A DNA stretch of 9,452 nucleotides from assembly GCA_030612225.1 (NCBI GenBank), contig JAUWOH010000100.1:1-9452 (forward strand), given 5' to 3'. Positions 7,413 through 9,452 of this stretch are shown here, piece after piece. The DNA comes from Desulfobacteraceae bacterium. GTDB taxonomy: Bacteria; Desulfobacterota; Desulfobacteria; Desulfobacterales; JAUWMJ01. Under the pieces are notes generated by a model, which made no database searches, had not been told where the DNA came from, and saw only the letters and a program-made list of their open reading frames with translations. How positions within the stretch are numbered: the stretch's first letter is position 1; each line of letters begins with the position of its first letter. The position numbers and the translations under genes were made by a program.

Positions 7413-8111
7413 ATGGCAAAGAAAAGAAAAATAAAGATATCGCGAAAACAGCTCCTCAATGAACCGGATGAATTTATAACTTTTTCATCCAAATTGCTAA
7501 AGTTTATTATAGATCATAAAAATCAGATAACAATTGCCGTGTCTGTTATTTTTTGTTTTATACTGGCATTTTCCGGCTGGAGATATTTTTCAAATAAAGC
7601 CGAAGACAAAGCTTCTATATTCCTTGACCGGAATATAACCAGATACGAATCAGTAAAGATAAAAGATGGTGCTGACAAGGCTTACCTTGAGGTGGAAAAA
7701 GATTTTCAGTTGTTATTGAAAAAATATTCGGGCAAGCATGGCGGAAAACTTGCACGGGTTGTTTTTGCAAATATTTGCTATAATGCCGGAAAACCGGATG
7801 AAGCTATTGCTTTTTACAAAAAATCGTTGAGGGATTTTGCTGACAAACCATTTATTAAAAATCTAATTTTAAACAGCCTGGGTTATGCATACGAAAAGAA
7901 GGGAGATTATGCCGGTGCTATACAATACTTTGAAATGACTGCCCAGGGACCGCAGCCTGATCTGAAAAATGAAGCCTGGTATAATCTTGGCAGGCTTTAT
8001 TCCCGGGAAGGTGATAAAGAGAAAAGTTCAAAAGCATACAGTAAAATCGTTTCTGATTTTACAGATTCAATATACTTTGACCTTGTGAGGGAAAAGCTGG
8101 CATACTTGTAA
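7413..8111 (+). CDS. Membrane-anchored tetratricopeptide-repeat protein (YfgM-like)
   Basis: This 232-residue protein has a basic N-terminus (MAKKRKIKISRKQLL) and a single membrane segment at about residues 38-57 (ITIAVSVIFCFILAFSGW). The rest should face the periplasm and is built of TPR-like helical hairpins at roughly 113-146, 152-185 and 187-220, including NSLGYAYEKKGDYAGAIQYFE and AWYNLGRLYSREGDKEKSSKAY. This architecture matches the YfgM/TPR_21 type, which assists envelope protein assembly in other bacteria; a specific role here is unknown. The start at 7413 is preferred over the in-frame ATG at 7380. GGAGGAAAA sits just before 7413, while the upstream ATG lies inside the heptamer repeat GTGAACGGTTAC. 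The stop codon is part of a 7-bp direct repeat flanking element D. The ribosome-binding site GGAGGAAAA (7404-7412) is complementary to the predicted small RNA further downstream. Confidence 0.85.
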   Translation: MAKKRKIKISRKQLLNEPDEFITFSSKLLKFIIDHKNQITIAVSVIFCFILAFSGWRYFSNKAEDKASIFLDRNITRYESVKIKDGADKAYLEVEKDFQLLLKKYSGKHGGKLARVVFANICYNAGKPDEAIAFYKKSLRDFADKPFIKNLILNSLGYAYEKKGDYAGAIQYFEMTAQGPQPDLKNEAWYNLGRLYSREGDKEKSSKAYSKIVSDFTDSIYFDLVREKLAYL

Positions 8112-8352
8112 TCGTAGGCGTTCACGGGTTCAAAGGTTCAGAGGTTCAAGGTTCCATTTCCGTTCCCGGACTGCATTTGGAACATGTATTTATAAGCAAA
8201 GCGTCATCTTCGACAGGCCTAATCCAAAATTTAGAGCCAAATTGGCAATTTCTTTTAAAAATGACTATGTTCAACCAGGATTTTGGGTTTTCAAGGCCCT
8301 TCCCTTAACCCTGAACGTTGAACCCTGAACCTGTGAACGGTTACCTGTAATC
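8107..8352. mobile_element. MITE-like element with heptamer ends and putative 7-bp target duplication (element D)
   Basis: The direct repeat TGTAATC occurs at 8107-8113 and 8346-8352. Just inside it are inverted ends: left GTAGGCGTTCAC, right (other strand) GTAACCGTTCAC. Each continues into GTTCA-unit arrays: left GTTCACGG, GTTCAAAG, GTTCAGAG, GTTCAAG (8120-8150); right four or five opposing units at 8305-8340. The layout matches element C. The direct repeat contains the TPR stop codon (TTGTAATC), so the element looks inserted exactly at the 3' end of that gene. The 12-mer ATCTTCGACAGG (8206-8217) also occurs inside element C (7281-7292). No transposase is encoded. Confidence 0.55.
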
Positions 8353-8391
8353 AAATAAAAACGGCTAACCGAGACCACCCCGGTTAGCCGC
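8353..8391 (-). terminator. Intrinsic terminator of the predicted small RNA
   Basis: On the minus strand, CGGCTAACCG (8390-8381), a nine-base loop and CGGTTAGCCG (8371-8362) form a perfect 10-bp stem, extended by G-U pairs. TTTTTATTT follows directly (8361-8353). On the plus strand the hairpin is followed by CAAAAGGAGG with no T-run, so the terminator works right to left only. It lies about 350 bp beyond the sigma-54 activator stop codon. Confidence 0.8.
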
Positions 8392-8427
8392 AAAAGGAGG
8401 AAAACATATGAAGAAATTGTTTGTTGC
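8353..8427 (-). ncRNA. Predicted sigma-54-dependent small RNA with anti-Shine-Dalgarno seed
   Basis: A roughly 74-nt transcript is predicted on the minus strand, starting near 8427 (12 bases past the -12 GC of the promoter) and ending in the U-tract near 8354. The first 36 or so nucleotides look unstructured and contain UUUUCCUCCUUUUG (8404-8391), complementary to a strong ribosome-binding site. The 3' part is a 10-bp terminator hairpin with loop GGGUGGUCU. The complement of the 5' half reads AAAAGGAGGAAAACAUAUG followed by codons for KKLFVA. This is how an sRNA that blocks translation initiation of a signal-peptide gene would look. No known RNA family is recognised. Promoter, terminator and seed are all seen in the sequence; function and targets are inference. 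Confidence 0.6.
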
Positions 8428-8436
8428 CTTTAAGTA

Positions 8437-8455
8437 ATGCAAATCTCCTGCCAAA
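8437..8455 (-). promoter_or_regulatory. Sigma-54 (-24/-12) promoter
   Basis: The minus strand reads TTTGGCAGGAGATTTGCAT, with GG at 8452-8451, exactly ten bases, then GC at 8440-8439. Against the consensus TGGCACG-N4-TTGC it matches 10 of 11 defined positions (one C to G change), and the base after GC is A as preferred. A scan of the rest of 8391-8740 found no other GG-N10-GC on either strand. Expected start is near 8427, where the transcript would begin with G. It points away from the activator gene and towards the terminator hairpin. Confidence 0.75.
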
Positions 8456-8580
8456 CTATGAAAAATTAAAAAATATTTTCTCCACTCTTGATTATGTCAA
8501 TGATTACAACAGTATATTCGCTAAAATATTCGGCAGATGCTACATTTTCCTGTTATTTTTATTTTCTTAAAACGATAGAA

Positions 8581-8598
8581 AATTCAAATTTTTGAACC
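8581..8598. promoter_or_regulatory. Palindrome 1, putative activator (enhancer) site
   Basis: AATTCAAATTTTTGAACC, centred at 8589.5, shares the 16-bp core TTCAAATTTTTGAACC with the two copies to its right. Its outer left bases (AA instead of GG) make it the least symmetric. It lies about 162 bp upstream of the predicted small-RNA start, a normal distance for a sigma-54 enhancer. Confidence 0.6.
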
Positions 8599-8657
8599 AT
8601 TTTTAAGGCCGGACAATTTAACCATGTGAAATAACTGGCTATACAAGTTTTTAGCCC

Positions 8658-8675
8658 GGTTCAAATTTTTGAACC
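8658..8675. promoter_or_regulatory. Palindrome 2, putative activator (enhancer) site
   Basis: GGTTCAAATTTTTGAACC, centred at 8666.5, is 77 bp from palindrome 1 and about 239 bp upstream of the predicted small-RNA start. Only the central base pair breaks perfect symmetry. On the plus strand ATTTTTATTA follows shortly after, so a weak plus-strand terminator role cannot be excluded. Confidence 0.6.
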
Positions 8676-8732
8676 CGATTTTTATTATAACTATATAACT
8701 TATTGAATCAACTTGCTTTCTTTCTTTTACCT

Positions 8733-8756
8733 ATTGGTTCAAATTTTTGAACCAAT
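8733..8756. promoter_or_regulatory. Palindrome 3, putative activator (enhancer) site
   Basis: The same core is extended to 11-bp arms (ATTGGTTCAAA and its complement), centred at 8744.5, 78 bp from palindrome 2. It is the longest copy. It overlaps the stop codon (8739-8741) and last codons of the sigma-54 activator gene, so the site has been kept despite coding constraint. Distance to the predicted small-RNA start is about 317 bp. Confidence 0.6.
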
Positions 8757-9452
8757 ATCAAGTTTAAATTTTTTTATCTTCCAGTTAAGGCCGCTTTTCC
8801 CAATGCCAAGCAGCTTTGCAGCTTCCGATTGAACATTGCCTGTTAACTTCAGAGCCCTGTTTATCATTCTTTTCTCAATCAAATCAAGGGTTTCATCCAG
8901 ATGTGCATTTGCGGGTATGCCTTCGAAGTATAATGTATTATAAACATTTGCCTTAAATTCCTTAGGAAGATCCGCCTCACTTATTTTAGCTGTGGTGCAC
9001 ATAACCATTGCACGTTCAATGACATTTTCAAGCTCGCGAACATTTCCGGGCCATGCATAATCATAAAAAAGCCGTTCAACTTCCTTTGCAATGCTATTAA
9101 CCGGAATGTCTGATTTGTGTTCATGTGCATACTTGGCAATAAAATGATCGGACAGAAGATGGATGTCCTCTTTTCGCTGCTGCAGTGGAGGCAATACAAG
9201 GTGTACTACATTCAACCGGTAAAAAAGGTCTTCACGGAATTGCTGTTTTATCATTTCATTTTTCAGGTCCTTATTTGTTGCCGCAATAATACGAATATTT
9301 ACAGAAACCGGCTTTACTCCTCCGACCCTTTCAAAGATCTTTTCCTGGAGAACACGTAGAAGTTTTACCTGAAGGCCGGGCGAAAGCTCTCCTATTTCGT
9401 CGAGGAACAAAGTTCCGCCGTCAGCCAGTTCAAACCGCCCTTTTTTCATGGC
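8739..9452 (-). CDS. Sigma-54-dependent transcriptional activator (enhancer-binding protein), C-terminal part
   Basis: This is the C-terminal 237 residues of an AAA+ activator that hydrolyses ATP to open sigma-54 RNA polymerase complexes. The N-terminus, with the sensory domain, Walker A and the GAFTGA loop, lies beyond the right edge. Visible motifs in order are FELADGGTLFLDEIGEL (Walker B), IRIIAATNKDL (sensor I), FREDLFYRLNVV (arginine-finger region), and YAWPGNVRELENVIERA (sensor II). A linker follows, then a C-terminal Fis-type helix-turn-helix (TLDLIEKRMINRALKLTGNVQSEAAKLLGIGK). The internal ATG at 9449 is not the start, because the frame is open to the window edge and domain alignment requires more upstream. 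Downstream on the same strand are three palindromes, one overlapping its stop codon, and a sigma-54 promoter. This suggests it binds the palindromes and activates that promoter. Whether it is a two-component response regulator or senses a ligand cannot be seen. Confidence 0.95.
   Translation of the reverse strand, partial: AMKKGRFELADGGTLFLDEIGELSPGLQVKLLRVLQEKIFERVGGVKPVSVNIRIIAATNKDLKNEMIKQQFREDLFYRLNVVHLVLPPLQQRKEDIHLLSDHFIAKYAHEHKSDIPVNSIAKEVERLFYDYAWPGNVRELENVIERAMVMCTTAKISEADLPKEFKANVYNTLYFEGIPANAHLDETLDLIEKRMINRALKLTGNVQSEAAKLLGIGKSGLNWKIKKFKLDIGSKI

Noticed and set aside
8408..8437. Nine-codon plus-strand gene (MKKLFVAFK) with an excellent ribosome-binding site
   Set aside because: It has no plausible plus-strand promoter, and the protein stops after nine codons. 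The sigma-54 promoter and terminator both point to the minus strand, which explains the sequence better as an sRNA seed. The frame one base over stays open to about 8570 but has no start codon and no recognisable protein.
8581..8684. Palindromes 1 and 2 as plus-strand terminators of the TPR gene
   Set aside because: Short T-runs follow both on the plus strand, but the stems are AT-rich and short, they lie 470 bp or more past the stop codon, and the third identical copy has no T-run. Protein-binding sites explain all three better.

Overview
The window looks like chromosome from an anaerobic sulfate-reducing Desulfobacterota bacterium, most likely a Desulfobacterales member. The evidence is the aprB-aprA-qmoA-qmoB gene order and protein sequences very typical of that group. 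Intergenic DNA is AT-rich and carries many short tandem repeats.

Region 1 (1-5468, all minus strand) is the APS-reduction block, transcribed right to left: aprB, aprA, then qmoA and qmoB. qmoB runs off the left edge, and qmoC would be expected beyond it. AprAB reduces adenosine 5'-phosphosulfate to sulfite and AMP. The Qmo complex is the membrane-linked electron donor fed from the menaquinone pool. A strong intrinsic terminator follows aprA, and about 430 bp of repeat-rich DNA precedes qmoA. The block may therefore be two transcription units, or one attenuated unit.

Region 2 (5469-6092) is a 624-bp AT-rich divergent intergenic region with a GC-rich island of unknown role and one inverted repeat.

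Region 3 (6093-8111, plus strand) holds a PfkB-family sugar/nucleoside kinase and a membrane-anchored TPR protein. The two genes are separated by a roughly 300-bp element with inverted ends made of GGTTCAC/GGTTCAA heptamers. A second element of the same design follows the TPR gene. It is flanked by a 7-bp direct repeat that includes the TPR stop codon, which looks like insertion of a small non-autonomous element.

Region 4 (8353-9452, minus strand) is the most interesting part. It holds, in order of transcription, the C-terminal part of a sigma-54 enhancer-binding protein (EBP); three near-identical 16-24 bp palindromes spaced 77 and 78 bp apart; a near-consensus sigma-54 (-24/-12) promoter; and a short transcript of about 74 nt ending at an intrinsic terminator. 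The predicted RNA has an unstructured 5' half with an anti-Shine-Dalgarno stretch (UUUUCCUCCUUUUG). Its complement reads as a perfect ribosome-binding site plus start codon and the first codons of a signal-peptide-like protein (MKKLFVA). I infer an undescribed sigma-54-dependent trans-acting small RNA controlled by the adjacent EBP. The logic parallels LuxO/Qrr and NtrC- or CbrB-driven sRNAs, but I recognise no homologous RNA.

No tRNA, rRNA, CRISPR array, transposase or integrase was seen.
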